64,000 bases of DNA. Source: Gallionella capsiferriformans ES-2 (GTDB taxonomy: Bacteria; Pseudomonadota; Gammaproteobacteria; Burkholderiales; Gallionellaceae). The stretch lies in NCBI RefSeq assembly GCF_000145255.1, contig NC_014394.1, forward strand, positions 2,294,001-2,358,000. The letters are read 5' to 3'. The notes under the pieces are model-generated. The model did no database searches. It was given only the letters and a program-made list of their open reading frames with translations, and was not told where the DNA came from. Of this stretch, positions 8,423 through 19,875 are shown piece after piece. Each line of letters starts with the position of its first letter. Within the stretch, counting starts at the first letter, position 1. The translations under genes and the position numbers were made by a program.

Positions 8423-9874
8423 TTAATGCAGCAGCAGCGATTGTTGAACCGAGACCGCACAGATCGACATCAAGGAACCTGGCATCAATCCCAGGAACAG
8501 CACTCCGAGACCGTTCATGCTGATCAACAAGCCGGTATCGGAACCGACGTTGATAGGCACATGGCTTTCGGGTGCATCGAAGTACATCAGTTTGATGACG
8601 CGCAGATAATAGAATGCACCGATCAGCGAGAACATCACGGCTACGATTGCAAGCCAGGTATGGCCGGTCTGAATAATGGAATTCAGCACGGAGAATTTGG
8701 CATAGAAACCGACCGTAGGAGGAATACCTGCCATGGACAGCATCAGCAACATCATCATAAAGGCCAGCCAAGGGCTGCGCTGATTGAGCCCCTTGAAGTC
8801 AGCCAGCGTATCCGCTTCGAATCCGGCGCGGGACAGCAGCATAATCATACCGAAGGCGCCCAGCGACATCATCATGTAAATCACGGTATAGAACATCGCA
8901 GCGCCGTAACCTTCGATCCCGCCGCTGATCAGACCGAGCAGCATGAAACCCATGTGCGTGATGGTGGAATAGGCAAACATGCGTTTGAGGTTGGTTTGGG
9001 CAATCGCGGACAAATTACCGATCGCCATCGAGGCAATCGCTAAGATGATCAGCATGCTGGACCAGTCGTGTTCAAGCGATTGCAGCCCTTCGACCAGAAT
9101 CCGGGTAGCGAACGCGAATGCAGCCAGTTTCGGTACCGAGCCGATCAGCATGGTCATCGCGGTCGGTGCGCCGTGGTAGACATCCGGCACCCACATATGG
9201 AAAGGCACCACGCCGAGCTTGAACGCCAGTCCCGAGAGAATAAATACCAGACCAAAGGCCAACAAGGATTTGTTCTGCACGCCATTGGCAATCGCATTTG
9301 AAATGGCGCCCAGTTCGAGCGTACCGGTTGCACCGTACAGCATCGACATACCGTACAGCAGCAAACCGGAAGCCAATGCACCCAGCACGAAATATTTCAT
9401 CGCAGCTTCGGTCGCAATCGCAGAATCGCGTTGCAGCGCCACCATCGCATACAGGCTCAGCGAGAGCAGTTCCAGACCGAGATACAGGGTCAGGAAGTGG
9501 TTCGCGGAAATCATCACATTCATGCCGAGCAACGCGAACAGCGCCAACACCATGAATTCACCGGTGAACAGACCGCGCAGCATCAGATACTGACGCGAAT
9601 ACACCAGCACCATCGACATACCCAGATAACTCAGCATCTTGAGCACATCGGACATTAGGTCGTCGACGTACATACCATTGAAAGCATACACAACGCTATT
9701 CTCGTGCGTGCCAACCGTGATGATCGAGCAGCCCAGCAACGTCAACTGAACCAGAAGGTATGTGAAAATTTTGCTGCTTTTTGTCAGCATCAAATCCGCT
9801 ATCAAGATGAAGCAGACCATCGCCAGCAAGAAAATTTCCGCAGCGGCGGGGATCAGATTTGCCATCAAATTCAT
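8423..9874 (-). CDS. nuoN: NADH-quinone oxidoreductase subunit N
   Basis: 483 residues, the last gene of the 14-gene complex I operon. A very hydrophobic antiporter-like subunit of the membrane arm, with the conserved loop [20 protein letters not shown] and [10 protein letters not shown], and the lysine- and glutamate-bearing helices expected for proton translocation ([14 protein letters not shown]). It acts with NuoL and NuoM in coupling NADH oxidation to proton pumping. The start follows the nuoM stop by 88 bases, an unusually long spacer filled with low-complexity sequence. Confidence 0.97.
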   Translation of the reverse strand: MNLMANLIPAAAEIFLLAMVCFILIADLMLTKSSKIFTYLLVQLTLLGCSIITVGTHENSVVYAFNGMYVDDLMSDVLKMLSYLGMSMVLVYSRQYLMLRGLFTGEFMVLALFALLGMNVMISANHFLTLYLGLELLSLSLYAMVALQRDSAIATEAAMKYFVLGALASGLLLYGMSMLYGATGTLELGAISNAIANGVQNKSLLAFGLVFILSGLAFKLGVVPFHMWVPDVYHGAPTAMTMLIGSVPKLAAFAFATRILVEGLQSLEHDWSSMLIILAIASMAIGNLSAIAQTNLKRMFAYSTITHMGFMLLGLISGGIEGYGAAMFYTVIYMMMSLGAFGMIMLLSRAGFEADTLADFKGLNQRSPWLAFMMMLLMLSMAGIPPTVGFYAKFSVLNSIIQTGHTWLAIVAVMFSLIGAFYYLRVIKLMYFDAPESHVPINVGSDTGLLISMNGLGVLFLGLMPGSLMSICAVSVQQSLLLH

Positions 9875-9962
9875 ATTAACCTCTTAAATCAGTCGTTAGT
9901 TACTAGTCGTGAGACGTTAGTACAGTAATTGACAATTATGCATTATCAATCATCAATTGCCA

Positions 9963-11453
9963 TCAAATGGGCAGCTTGGAGTGCGCGACGTGCAACAGCA
10001 GGTCATTCACCGACGCATGCAGGATTTCAGAGACCGGCAGCGGATAGATACCCATCGCCAGTACGAAAAATGCCAGTATCGTCATGATCAAAATTTCACG
10101 TGCATTGATGTCAGTCAACTCTTCCACATGATGGTTAGTCACCGCACCGAAAATCACGCGCTTGTACATCCACAACGTATAAGCCGCACCGAAAATCAGT
10201 GTTGAGGCTGCGGCAAAAGCGTACCAGAAGTTAACCTTAATCGTCCCCATGATCACCATGAACTCGCCGACAAACGCACTGGTGCCGGGCAAGCCGCTGT
10301 TCGCCATTGCAAACAGCATGAAGAAGGCCGCAAATACGGGCATCTTGTTGACGACACCACCGTAATCGGCAATCTGACGGGAGTGCACGCGGTCATACAG
10401 CACGCCGATACACAGGAACAAGGCACCGGCGACAAAACCGTGCGAGAGCATCTGCAGCAATGCGCCTTCCATGCCGTAGGCGTTGAAGATGAACAACCCC
10501 AGCGTCACAAAGCCCATGTGTGAGATCGATGAATAGGCAACCAGCTTTTTCATGTCTGACTGCATCAGCGCGACCAGACCGATGTACACGATGGCAATCA
10601 AAGACAGTGCGATCATCACGCCTGCCAGTTTATGGCTAGCATCCGGCGTAATCGGCATTGAGAAGCGCAGGAAACCGTACGCCCCCACTTTCAACATGAT
10701 CGCTGCCAGCACTACAGAACCACCGGTTGGCGCTTCAACGTGCGCATCCGGTAACCAGGTGTGCACAGGAAACATCGGCACCTTCACCGCAAAGGCGAAG
10801 AAGAACGCAATGAAGATCAGGATCTGCGCTGTCATCGGGATGGCCAGATGATGGAAGTCTAAAATCGCGAAGCTGCCACCGGACAGGTTGTACAGATAGA
10901 TCAGCGCAACCAGCATCAGTAGGGAGCCCAACAAGGTGTACAGGAAAAACTTCATCGTCGCGTAGATACGGTTAGGACCACCCCAGATACCGATGATGAT
11001 GAACATCGGGATCAGCATCGCTTCCCAGAACACGTAGAACAGGATTGAATCGAGCGCGGCAAACACGCCGTTGACGATACCGGACATGACCAGGAAAGCT
11101 GCCATGTACATCGCAACGCGCTTTTCAATGACTTTCCAGCCCGCCAGCACCACGATCACGGTAAAGAAACTGTTGAGCAGGATGAACAGCATCGAGATGC
11201 CATCTACCCCGAGGTGATAATGGATATTGAAGCGCGTGATCCAGTCGTGTAATTCGACGAACTGCATGTTACTGGTCGAAATATCGAATCCGGTATACAG
11301 CGGGATGGTGACAAGACAACCCAACACGCTGCCGACCAGAGCCAGAAGACGCGCCAGCGGCGCATTTTTATCGTCGCCGGTTGCCAGAACCAGAATACCA
11401 AACAAAATAGGCAACCAGATCGTAACGCTAATAACAGGTAATCCAAAAATCAT
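9963..11453 (-). CDS. nuoM: NADH-quinone oxidoreductase subunit M
   Basis: 496 residues. Antiporter-like membrane-arm subunit; VKVPMFPVHTWLPDAHVEA and SHMGFVTLGLF are hallmark stretches, and FYVFWEAMLIPMF holds the glutamate needed for proton transfer. It lies between nuoL and nuoN as expected. The spacer to nuoL is about 70 bases. Confidence 0.97.
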   Translation of the reverse strand: MIFGLPVISVTIWLPILFGILVLATGDDKNAPLARLLALVGSVLGCLVTIPLYTGFDISTSNMQFVELHDWITRFNIHYHLGVDGISMLFILLNSFFTVIVVLAGWKVIEKRVAMYMAAFLVMSGIVNGVFAALDSILFYVFWEAMLIPMFIIIGIWGGPNRIYATMKFFLYTLLGSLLMLVALIYLYNLSGGSFAILDFHHLAIPMTAQILIFIAFFFAFAVKVPMFPVHTWLPDAHVEAPTGGSVVLAAIMLKVGAYGFLRFSMPITPDASHKLAGVMIALSLIAIVYIGLVALMQSDMKKLVAYSSISHMGFVTLGLFIFNAYGMEGALLQMLSHGFVAGALFLCIGVLYDRVHSRQIADYGGVVNKMPVFAAFFMLFAMANSGLPGTSAFVGEFMVIMGTIKVNFWYAFAAASTLIFGAAYTLWMYKRVIFGAVTNHHVEELTDINAREILIMTILAFFVLAMGIYPLPVSEILHASVNDLLLHVAHSKLPI

Positions 11454-11523
11454 GCTGTGTTTCCTTTAAACATGAAGCAGAAAGTTGTGAGCGTGCAGTC
11501 GTAAAGCTGCACACCCACTACGA

Positions 11524-13587
11524 TTAAAACCAGTTTCGTATCGTCAACAAGATAAACACACCGACGATCATGGTAAACGCGTAATGATAAATGTAGCCCG
11601 ATTGCAACTTGCGCACCACACCGGACACCTTACCTACCAGCCCTGCCGTGCCGTTTACCATCAAGCCGTCGATCAGGAACTTATCAGCGAATTTACCCAG
11701 GAACGAACTCAGGCCGCGCGCGCCACCGGCGTAAAACCAGTCATTGAAGCGATCGAAATAATACTTGTTGTCGAGCAAAGTATAGATCCACTGAAAGCGC
11801 TTCTGAATCGCGGCAGGAATATCCGGACGCTTCAGATAGAAGTAAGCAGAACTTGCCACACCTGCAATGGCCAGCCACAGCGGCAGACTGGTCAGTGAAT
11901 GCAGCGCCATCGCAAATGCGCCGTGGAACTCTTCATGCAATTCATGCATCACTTCATGGTTCTCGCCGATATAGATGGCATCCTTGAAGTAACCGCCAAA
12001 CAACATCGGTTCAATCGCGATGTAACCGATGATCACAGACGGGATCGCCAGCAACACCAGCGGCAACCAGACTACCCACGGTGTTTCATGCGGTTTTTGG
12101 CCCGGTGCCAACCCGTGATGATGGTCATGAGAGACTTCTTCATCATCGTGATCGCCGTCGTGGGCGTCATGATGTGCATCAGCATTCTTAGCAGCATTGA
12201 CAGGCTCGTGATGATGCGCCTTGCCGAAACGCTCTTCGCCGTGGAATACCAGGAAGTACATGCGGAACGAATAGAACGCCGTCACAAACACGCCGGCTAC
12301 CACCGCAAAGTACGCAAAGCCTGAACCTGCCAGATGCGACATGCCAACCGCTTCGATGATGCTGTCCTTGGAATAGAATCCGGAGAAGAACGGTGTTCCA
12401 ATCAGCGCTAACGATCCGATCAAGGACGTGATCCAGGTGATCGGCATGTATTTGCGCACGCCGCCCATATTGCGGATGTCCTGATCATGGTGCATACCGA
12501 TAATCACGCTACCGGCACCTAAGAACAACAGCGCCTTGAAGAACGCATGGGTCATCAGATGGAAGATTGCCACTGGATATGCCGATGCGCCTAACGCGAC
12601 CGTCATATAACCCAGTTGGGACAGGGTCGAATACGCAATCACACGCTTGATGTCGTTCTGGATAATCCCCAAGAATCCCATAAACAGCGCGGTAATCGCA
12701 CCGATAATCATCACAAAGGACAAGGCGGTATCAGACAGTTCAAACATCGGTGACATACGTGCCACCATAAAGATACCGGCCGTCACCATCGTCGCCGCAT
12801 GGATCAGCGCAGAAATCGGTGTCGGGCCTTCCATTGAATCGGGCAGCCAGACGTGCAGCGGGAACTGTGCTGATTTACCCATCGCGCCGACAAACAGCAA
12901 AATACAGATCGCGGTGAGCAGATTGACTGACATGCCTGCGATAGGCGCCATGTCATCCGCATGGGCTGCCACATTAGCAAAGACGGCGGCGTAATCGAGC
13001 GTACCGAATACCATCAATACCAGACCGATACCGAGCAGGAAACCAAAGTCACCGACACGGTTAACCAAAAAGGCTTTCAAGTTGGCATAGATTGCGGTTG
13101 GACGCGTATACCAGAAACCGATCAGCAGGTAAGACACCAGACCCACCGCTTCCCAACCGAAGAACAGTTGCATGAAGTTATTTGACATCACCAGCATCAG
13201 CATCGAGAAGGTGAACAGCGAAATGTAGCTGAAGAAACGCTGATAACCGGCATCTTCCGACATATAGCCGATGGTGTAGATATGCACCATTAGCGACACG
13301 GAGGTCACCACCAGCATCATGGTCACGGTCAGACGGTCAATTAAAAATCCCACATGAAAACTGGTGTCGCCTGATGTCAGCCACGTGTAGACGGGGCCGT
13401 TGAAGGTGTGACCTGCCATCACATCCTGAAAGATCTGAATGGCAGAGAACAAGGACACGCCGACCATCGCGATGGTGATGCGGTGCGTCATGTTGCGCCC
13501 GAGCAACTTGCCGAACAGACCCGCTGCCAGTGCACCAAATAAAGGTGCCAGCGGCACTAACAGATAATAGGTTTGGATATCCATCAC
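11524..13587 (-). CDS. nuoL: NADH-quinone oxidoreductase subunit L
   Basis: 687 residues, the longest antiporter-like subunit, with SAQFPLHVWLPDSMEGPTPI and the long C-terminal amphipathic segment that braces the membrane arm. It carries a His/Asp-rich insertion at about residues 455-505 (for example AHHDAHDGDHDDEE and SHDHHHG), in a soluble loop just before the PWVVWLPLVLLAIPS helix. Similar histidine-rich loops occur in NuoL of other betaproteobacteria; a metal-binding effect is only a guess. The start lies 1 base after the nuoK stop. Confidence 0.97.
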   Translation of the reverse strand: MMDIQTYYLLVPLAPLFGALAAGLFGKLLGRNMTHRITIAMVGVSLFSAIQIFQDVMAGHTFNGPVYTWLTSGDTSFHVGFLIDRLTVTMMLVVTSVSLMVHIYTIGYMSEDAGYQRFFSYISLFTFSMLMLVMSNNFMQLFFGWEAVGLVSYLLIGFWYTRPTAIYANLKAFLVNRVGDFGFLLGIGLVLMVFGTLDYAAVFANVAAHADDMAPIAGMSVNLLTAICILLFVGAMGKSAQFPLHVWLPDSMEGPTPISALIHAATMVTAGIFMVARMSPMFELSDTALSFVMIIGAITALFMGFLGIIQNDIKRVIAYSTLSQLGYMTVALGASAYPVAIFHLMTHAFFKALLFLGAGSVIIGMHHDQDIRNMGGVRKYMPITWITSLIGSLALIGTPFFSGFYSKDSIIEAVGMSHLAGSGFAYFAVVAGVFVTAFYSFRMYFLVFHGEERFGKAHHHEPVNAAKNADAHHDAHDGDHDDEEVSHDHHHGLAPGQKPHETPWVVWLPLVLLAIPSVIIGYIAIEPMLFGGYFKDAIYIGENHEVMHELHEEFHGAFAMALHSLTSLPLWLAIAGVASSAYFYLKRPDIPAAIQKRFQWIYTLLDNKYYFDRFNDWFYAGGARGLSSFLGKFADKFLIDGLMVNGTAGLVGKVSGVVRKLQSGYIYHYAFTMIVGVFILLTIRNWF

Positions 13588-13588
13588 A

Positions 13589-13894
13589 TCAGCCTTTCAA
13601 ACTGCCAAGATCATCGACGTTAATCGTACGCAAATTACGGAACAGCACGACCAGAATCGCAAGTCCGATCGCAGCTTCAGCAGCCGCTACGGTCAGAATA
13701 AAAAATACAAACACCTGACCTGCCGTGTCGTTCAAATAATGCGAAAACGCAACGAAGTTGGTGTTCACAGCCAGCAGCATCAGTTCGATCGACATCAGCA
13801 GAATGATGACATTTTTCCGGTTAAGGAAAATGCCTACCACGCTGATGGCAAACAGCACCGCGCTAAACACCAGATAATGTGAGAGGGTTACCAT
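13589..13894 (-). CDS. nuoK: NADH-quinone oxidoreductase subunit K
   Basis: 101 residues with three membrane helices. It contains the conserved glutamates of the second and third helices ([20 protein letters not shown] and [13 protein letters not shown]). Membrane-arm subunit lying between nuoJ and nuoL. A simple-sequence spacer precedes it on the nuoJ side. Confidence 0.96.
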   Translation of the reverse strand: MVTLSHYLVFSAVLFAISVVGIFLNRKNVIILLMSIELMLLAVNTNFVAFSHYLNDTAGQVFVFFILTVAAAEAAIGLAILVVLFRNLRTINVDDLGSLKG

Positions 13895-13919
13895 ATTTTA
13901 ATTTTCGCTCCCTAGATTG

Positions 13920-14018
13920 TCTTGGTAAGTGGTAAGTAGTGAGTGGTGAGTGGGTTTCCCACTTGCCACTGTCCACCGCCCACTCCCTGATTTGTACTTA
14001 CCATTTACTACTTACTAT
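13920..14018. repeat. Simple-sequence spacer between nuoJ and nuoK
   Basis: Degenerate short repeats of the type AGTGGTAAGTAGTGAGTGG, followed by their complement (CCACTTGCCACT, ACTTACCATTTACTACTTAC), so that the strand can fold into an imperfect long hairpin. It resembles the spacer between nuoJ and nuoI. Confidence 0.7.
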
Positions 14019-14621
14019 TTACGGCTGTCTTGGTTCCGACTTCATGCTCACGATGCGCAAGCGATCCGCCTTCTTGACCTTGACCTGATCTGCTACGTTT
14101 TGCGACTTAACTCCGGCACGGCGACGCAAGGTCAGCGCAATTGCGGCAACCATCGCCACCAGCAGGATAACCGCAGCTATTTCAAACGGATACACATACT
14201 GGGTGTAGATCAAGCGACCCAATTCTTTGGTGTTGCTGTAATCGGCCGCGTGTACGATCGCTTTGGATACATCCGCTGTCTGACGCGAGCCTAACACCCA
14301 GACCATCTCAAACACCATCAAACCGGCGAGCAGTGCGCCAAAAGGGAACCAGCGCCAGAATCCTTCACGCAGCTTCACCAGATTGATATCCAGCATCATC
14401 ACCACGAACAGGAACAGCACCATGACCGCACCGACGTAAACCAGAATCAGCGTGATCGCCAAAAACTCGGCTTCGAGCAGCATCCAGATTCCGGCCGCAC
14501 TACAGAATGCCAGCACCAGAAACAACGCTGCATGCACCGGATTACGGGCTACCACCACACCAACGCCGGCCAGAACCGTAATCGTCGCAAACAGATAAAA
14601 AACCACATCAAAAAAACTCAT
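14019..14621 (-). CDS. nuoJ: NADH-quinone oxidoreductase subunit J
   Basis: 200 residues, five predicted membrane helices, with the conserved VLVYVGAVMVLFLFVVMML region (here ILVYVGAVMVLFLFVVM). Membrane-arm subunit near the quinone channel and the E-channel. The C-terminal tail is basic and polar. It is flanked on both sides by simple-sequence spacers, which is odd inside an operon whose other genes mostly abut or overlap. Confidence 0.96.
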   Translation of the reverse strand: MSFFDVVFYLFATITVLAGVGVVVARNPVHAALFLVLAFCSAAGIWMLLEAEFLAITLILVYVGAVMVLFLFVVMMLDINLVKLREGFWRWFPFGALLAGLMVFEMVWVLGSRQTADVSKAIVHAADYSNTKELGRLIYTQYVYPFEIAAVILLVAMVAAIALTLRRRAGVKSQNVADQVKVKKADRLRIVSMKSEPRQP

Positions 14622-14635
14622 GAATTCACCCCTAT

Positions 14636-14736
14636 TAAGCTGTCAGTGGTAAGTGGAAAGTGGCAAGTGGAAAATCCAACTCAGCACTCACAACTCCCGA
14701 CTCTCTACTCACTACTTACCTGTACTTACTGTCTGC
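14636..14736. repeat. Simple-sequence spacer between nuoI and nuoJ, running into the nuoI 3' end
   Basis: TCAGTGGTAAGTGGAAAGTGG and related units, then CACTCACAACTCCC and CTCACTACTTACC. The repeat encodes the last residues of NuoI (SKYR and the stop), so the tract has grown into, or been fixed within, coding sequence. Confidence 0.65.
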
Positions 14737-15204
14737 TGCACGGTCACGGGCGATTTGCGCTTCGTGCTTATCCCCTACCGCCAGCAGCATCGGCTTGGTG
14801 TAATACAAGTCGCCGCGCTTTTCACCGTGATACTCAAAAACCCGCGTCTCCACAATCGCATCGACCGGGCAGGATTCTTCGCAAAAACCGCAGAAGATGC
14901 ACTTGGTCAGATCGATGTCATATTGCGTCGTGCGGCGTGTGCCATCTTCGCGTTCGGCCACGGCAATCTTGATCGCCATCGCAGGACACACCGCTTCACA
15001 CAGCTTACAACCGATACAGCGCTCTTCGCCATTTTCATAGCGACGCTGGGCATGCAATCCGCGAAAGCGGAAGCTCTGCGGCGTCTTCTCGTCTGGAAAC
15101 TGCACGGTGATCTTGCGGGCGAACATATAACGTCCGGTCAGCGCCATCCCCTTCAGCAGTTCGATCAGCAGAAACGTCTTAAAGAAATCTTTGATTTTTT
15201 CCAT
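14716..15204 (-). CDS. nuoI: NADH-quinone oxidoreductase subunit I (ferredoxin-like)
   Basis: 162 residues with two 4Fe-4S motifs: [12 protein letters not shown] and [12 protein letters not shown], which bind clusters N6a and N6b in the peripheral arm. The N-terminus ([20 protein letters not shown]) is the usual membrane-contacting helix. The last residues are encoded by the adjoining simple-sequence repeat. Lies between nuoH and nuoJ. Confidence 0.97.
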   Translation of the reverse strand: MEKIKDFFKTFLLIELLKGMALTGRYMFARKITVQFPDEKTPQSFRFRGLHAQRRYENGEERCIGCKLCEAVCPAMAIKIAVAEREDGTRRTTQYDIDLTKCIFCGFCEESCPVDAIVETRVFEYHGEKRGDLYYTKPMLLAVGDKHEAQIARDRAADSKYR

Positions 15205-15234
15205 TTTATTTCCTCGTGCGAGCGCGTTTACGCC

Positions 15235-16263
15235 CTACCACAGCCAATAGGAGGTTTGCATCCACGCACCCACTACCACGACCCAAATCAACGATACCGG
15301 AATAAACACCTTCCAGCCCAGACGCATTAACTGATCGTAACGGTAGCGCGGGAAAGTTGCACGGAACCACAGGAACAGGAACAGCACAAAGGCGACCTTA
15401 CCCAGCATCCATACGATGCTATCCGGCAGGAAGGGAACCGGCGACAGCCAGCCGCCCAGGAACATGATCGAGGTCAAAAATGCGACCAAAATCATGTTGG
15501 CATATTCGCCCAGGAAGAACAGTGCAAACGCCATCCCTGAATACTCAACGTGGAAACCGGCTACGATTTCAGATTCGCCCTCGGCGACGTCAAACGGCGC
15601 ACGGTTGGTTTCCGCCACACCGGATATCAGATAGACCACGAACATCGGAAACAGCGGAATGATGTACCAGTTAAGCATGCCGTAGTTGCCGTGCTGCCCT
15701 TTGACGATATCGCCCAGATTCAGACTCTGTGCCGCCATCAGCACAGTGACCAGTGCAAATCCCATCGCGATTTCGTAGGACACGATCTGTGCCGCCGAAC
15801 GCAGGCAGCCAAGAAAGGCGTACTTGGAATTCGATGCCCAGCCCGCGATGATCACGCCGTACACGCCCAAGGAGGTCATCGCCAGAATATACAACAGCCC
15901 CGCATTGGCGTTCGACAACACCAGTTCGGCATTGAACGGTACCACCGCCCAAGCAGCGAGGGCCGGCATCAACACCATAATTGGCGCAATCACGAAGAGG
16001 AACTTGTTCGAGCCGGAAGGCACGATAATTTCCTTCATAAACAGCTTTAAACCGTCTGCCAATGGCTGCAACAGACCGAAATAGCCGACGCGATTAGGGC
16101 CGATACGAATCTGCATCCAGCCGATCACCTTGCGCTCTGCCAGTGTCAGATAAGCCACCGCACCCATCAGGGGGGCTACGATCAGCATAATCTTGACGAC
16201 CGTCCAGATCGGCAACCAGGCTGGTCCTAACAGGTTTTGTACGGGTAGTAGCCAGTCCATCAT
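15235..16263 (-). CDS. nuoH: NADH-quinone oxidoreductase subunit H
   Basis: 342 residues, eight or so membrane helices; the interface subunit that forms much of the quinone site. Conserved stretches: [36 protein letters not shown] and [20 protein letters not shown]. Its ATG overlaps the nuoG stop by four bases (ATGA), indicating coupled translation. Confidence 0.97.
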   Translation of the reverse strand: MMDWLLPVQNLLGPAWLPIWTVVKIMLIVAPLMGAVAYLTLAERKVIGWMQIRIGPNRVGYFGLLQPLADGLKLFMKEIIVPSGSNKFLFVIAPIMVLMPALAAWAVVPFNAELVLSNANAGLLYILAMTSLGVYGVIIAGWASNSKYAFLGCLRSAAQIVSYEIAMGFALVTVLMAAQSLNLGDIVKGQHGNYGMLNWYIIPLFPMFVVYLISGVAETNRAPFDVAEGESEIVAGFHVEYSGMAFALFFLGEYANMILVAFLTSIMFLGGWLSPVPFLPDSIVWMLGKVAFVLFLFLWFRATFPRYRYDQLMRLGWKVFIPVSLIWVVVVGAWMQTSYWLW

Positions 16264-18590
16264 GCACGCTCCACGATTATCGTTCCAAACATTGCACCAA
16301 GGCTCGCTGTCGCCGGATGACCTGCGGCAACCCGAACCGTACCTAGCGCGAGCCCGTCATTTGCTGCGGCAGTCAGCAGTACGCTTACACCGCCCTGCGT
16401 GACTCTCACCGCATCACCTGAATTCAAACCCAGCTTTTGCAGTTCACTGCTGTGCAACATCGCAACCGGGGTCGCGGCATCGTGTGTCTTCTGCAAGGCA
16501 GTCGCACGGCGAACTAGCGCGTCGGCCGCATAAATCGGCACATCAGTTACGCGTTGCAGACCTGCAGGCGTTACCGCCACATTGCGCATCGCAAGCCCTT
16601 CGATGTGATTGTTCAAGTTGCCAACAACGCCCGCTTCGTCGCGTACCGCTTCGCTAGTATCAAACTCAAAACCCGGTACATCCAGCAAATTGCCCAGTAC
16701 GCGCAACACCTTCCATGCCGGACGCGCATCACCCAACGGTTTTACCGCGCCCTTGAAACTCTGTGCACGACCTTCGGTATTGATGAAGGTACCGGAGGTT
16801 TCGGTGAACGGTGCAATCGGCAACATCACATCCGCGTAATCCATGCCGGCGTGTTTGAAGGCCGACAGGCAAACCACCATATCGGCAGAGTTCATCGCAC
16901 TCATCGCCGTTTGCGCATTGGCCATGTCCAGCTCAGGTTCTACGTTAAGCAGAAGATAGGCTTTGCGTGGCTTTGCGAGCATCTCAGCGGCATTCATGCC
17001 CTGCACCGAACCGCCAAAAGGCACGGTCCCTGCCAGATAACCGCCAACACTGTTCGCGGCGGCACCCAGATAGCCGAATTTTGCGCCGGCTAAGGCTGCG
17101 ATTTGTTCAGCGAGCAGCGCGATTTGTGCGGCCTCCGGATGTTGCTGAGCAAAGTTGCCCAGCAACACGGCAGCTTGTTTGCCTGATGCGAGACTGGCGG
17201 CGATTGCGGCGGCCTCAGCCCCAACCGTCACGTCTGCTACTTCAGCCGGAACAGCGACTTGTTTTTCAATTGACAGCGCTTTCAACACTTGTGCAATCAA
17301 CCCTGGCAAATCAGCTGGTGCAACGATCGCCTTATTGGCCACTGACATCAGCAAATCGTCATCGCTAGCATGCACAACATTGGCCTGCGCGCCTTGCTTG
17401 ACAGCCTGACGGATGCGTTGCGCCAACAGAGGATGATCCTTGCGCAGAAAACTACCAACAATCAGGAATCGGTCGCGGGTATTGAGCTCAGCAACCGGCA
17501 TGCCTAACCACGGTGCACCCGCTTGTTTACCATCGGCGCTGAAATCTGACTGACGCAAACGGAAATCAACGTTGCCGCTGCCGATTCCTCTCATCAGTTT
17601 TTGCAGCAGATACAATTCTTCGAGCGTCGAATTGGGTGTCGCGAGCGCCGCGATCTGTTCACTGCCCGCGCTGCGGCGCAATTGATTCACGCCGTTTGCA
17701 ACGTATTCGAGTGCAGCAGCCCATTCCACTTCGATCCACTGACCGCCTTGCTTGATCATCGGTCGAGTCAGGCGTTCGGCAGAATTCAGTCCTTCGTAGC
17801 TGAAACGGTCCTTATCGGAGATCCAGCACTCGTTGACTTCTTCATTTTCGGCGGCGACGACGCGCACAACCTTGTTGTCTTTAGTGTGCACGGCCAGATT
17901 AGCGCCGAGACTGTCGTGCGGGCTGACCGATTTGCGACGCGACAGCTCCCACGAACGTGCCGTGTAGCGGAACGGTTTGCTGGTCAGCGCACCGACCGGA
18001 CACAAATCGATCATATTGCCTGACAGCTCGGAATCCACCGAACTGTTCACAAAGCTCATAATCTGGGCATGCTCTGAACGGTTCGCCATGCCAAGTTCCA
18101 TCAAGCCGGCGATTTCCTGGCCAAAACGCACACAGCGCGTACATTGAATGCAGCGGCTCATTTCATTGGTTGAAATCAACTCACCGATTTGCTTCGGCTC
18201 AACGACGCGCTTTTCTTCCGTATAACGGGAAGCATTCCCGCCGTAGCCCATCGCGATATCCTGCAACTGACACTCGCCACCCTGATCGCAAATCGGGCAA
18301 TCCAGAGGGTGATTGATCAGCAAAAATTCCATCACGCCCTTTTGCGCCTTAACGGCCATTTCGGAATGCGTGTGCACCTTCATGCCGTCGGCAGCCGGCG
18401 TCGCGCAGGCCGGCAACGGCTTGGGCGCCTTCTCGACTTCGACCAGACACATCCGGCAATTCGCCGAAATGGACAGTTTCTTGTGGTAGCAAAAATGCGG
18501 GATGTAGACGCCAGCCTTGTGAGCCGCGTCCATCACCGTCGAACCGCGTTGGGTTTCGACTAACTTGCCATCAATTTCAATGTTGATCAT
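16260..18590 (-). CDS. nuoG: NADH-quinone oxidoreductase subunit G
   Basis: 776 residues. N-terminal 2Fe-2S ferredoxin domain ([19 protein letters not shown]), then cysteine-rich motifs for 4Fe-4S clusters ([14 protein letters not shown] and [14 protein letters not shown]), followed by a molybdopterin-oxidoreductase-like domain that has lost its cofactor role. It carries most of the electron-transfer chain of the peripheral arm. Overlaps nuoH and lies 19 bases downstream of nuoF. Confidence 0.97.
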   Translation of the reverse strand: MINIEIDGKLVETQRGSTVMDAAHKAGVYIPHFCYHKKLSISANCRMCLVEVEKAPKPLPACATPAADGMKVHTHSEMAVKAQKGVMEFLLINHPLDCPICDQGGECQLQDIAMGYGGNASRYTEEKRVVEPKQIGELISTNEMSRCIQCTRCVRFGQEIAGLMELGMANRSEHAQIMSFVNSSVDSELSGNMIDLCPVGALTSKPFRYTARSWELSRRKSVSPHDSLGANLAVHTKDNKVVRVVAAENEEVNECWISDKDRFSYEGLNSAERLTRPMIKQGGQWIEVEWAAALEYVANGVNQLRRSAGSEQIAALATPNSTLEELYLLQKLMRGIGSGNVDFRLRQSDFSADGKQAGAPWLGMPVAELNTRDRFLIVGSFLRKDHPLLAQRIRQAVKQGAQANVVHASDDDLLMSVANKAIVAPADLPGLIAQVLKALSIEKQVAVPAEVADVTVGAEAAAIAASLASGKQAAVLLGNFAQQHPEAAQIALLAEQIAALAGAKFGYLGAAANSVGGYLAGTVPFGGSVQGMNAAEMLAKPRKAYLLLNVEPELDMANAQTAMSAMNSADMVVCLSAFKHAGMDYADVMLPIAPFTETSGTFINTEGRAQSFKGAVKPLGDARPAWKVLRVLGNLLDVPGFEFDTSEAVRDEAGVVGNLNNHIEGLAMRNVAVTPAGLQRVTDVPIYAADALVRRATALQKTHDAATPVAMLHSSELQKLGLNSGDAVRVTQGGVSVLLTAAANDGLALGTVRVAAGHPATASLGAMFGTIIVERA

Positions 18591-18609
18591 TGCGCACCTA
18601 ACCCGTCAG

Positions 18610-19875
18610 CTAAACCAAGCACCGCTTGTGTTCGATGTGATATTCAAATTCTGCCCTGAAATTCTTGAGCATACCCTGCACCGGCCAAACTGCGGCTTCA
18701 CCCAGCGCGCAAATGGTGCGTCCTGCGATGTTTTCGCCGATACTCAGCAGTAAATCCAGATCTTCCGGACGACCTTGACCGTGTTCGATGCGATGTACGA
18801 TGCGATACAACCAACCCGTGCCTTCACGACAGGGCGTACATTGACCGCACGATTCTTCATGATAGAAATACGACAGACGTTCCAGCGCGCGCACCATACA
18901 GACTGTTTCATCCATCACAATCACAGCCCCGCTACCCAGACCTGAACCCGCCTTCTGGATCGAGTCGTAGTCCATGGTCAGATCCATCATCACTTCACCT
19001 GTCAAAACCGGCATTGATGAACCGCCTGGAATCACAGCTTTGAGCTTGTGGCCGTTGCGTACGCCACCCGCCATTTCTAGCAATTTGGCAAAAGGCGTGC
19101 CCATCGGAACTTCAAAATTGCCCGGATTATTGACATGACCCGATACAGAGAACAATTTTGTTCCGCCGTTGTTGGGTTTGCCGAGTTCCAAAAACGCCTT
19201 GCCACCATTATTGATGATGTAAGGGATGCTGGCGAAGGTCTCGGTGTTGTTAATCGTGGTCGGCTTGCCGTAAAGACCGAAGCTCGCAGGGAAAGGCGGT
19301 TTGAAACGCGGCTGCCCCTTCTTGCCTTCGATTGATTCGAGCAACGCTGTTTCTTCGCCGCAAATATAAGCGCCGTAGCCCAGATGATTGTGCAGATCAA
19401 AGGAGAAACCTAAGCCCATGATGTTGTCGCCAAGAAAACCAGCGGCGCGCGCCAGCTCACACGCTTCTTCCATGCGCTCGTAGGCTTCGAAGATTTCACC
19501 GTGAATATAGTTATAGCCGGTCTTCACGTTCATCGTGTACGCCGCAATCGCCATTCCTTCGATCAGCAGATGCGGGTTATACAACATGATGTCCCAGTCT
19601 TTGCACGTTCCCGGCTCGCCTTCATCCGAGTTGCAAACGATATATTTATCGCCCGCAAAACTGCGCGGCATGAAGCTCCACTTCAAACCGGTCGGAAAGC
19701 CGGCACCACCACGCCCGCGTAATGCGGACAGTTTAACTTCAGCGATGATGGCATCCGGTGAGGTTTGCTCAGTCAGAATCTTGCGCAACGCCTGATAACC
19801 GCCGACTTTCAGGTAATTCTCTAATGTCCACGGCTGGTCAAAATCCATCGTGGTTTGAGTAACCGGACCTCTCAT
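18610..19875 (-). CDS. nuoF: NADH-quinone oxidoreductase subunit F
   Basis: 421 residues. Contains the NADH/FMN-binding glycine-rich stretch [32 protein letters not shown], and the 4Fe-4S motif [13 protein letters not shown]. It takes the hydride from NADH at the tip of the peripheral arm and pairs with NuoE. The ATG overlaps the nuoE stop by four bases. Confidence 0.97.
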   Translation of the reverse strand: MRGPVTQTTMDFDQPWTLENYLKVGGYQALRKILTEQTSPDAIIAEVKLSALRGRGGAGFPTGLKWSFMPRSFAGDKYIVCNSDEGEPGTCKDWDIMLYNPHLLIEGMAIAAYTMNVKTGYNYIHGEIFEAYERMEEACELARAAGFLGDNIMGLGFSFDLHNHLGYGAYICGEETALLESIEGKKGQPRFKPPFPASFGLYGKPTTINNTETFASIPYIINNGGKAFLELGKPNNGGTKLFSVSGHVNNPGNFEVPMGTPFAKLLEMAGGVRNGHKLKAVIPGGSSMPVLTGEVMMDLTMDYDSIQKAGSGLGSGAVIVMDETVCMVRALERLSYFYHEESCGQCTPCREGTGWLYRIVHRIEHGQGRPEDLDLLLSIGENIAGRTICALGEAAVWPVQGMLKNFRAEFEYHIEHKRCLV

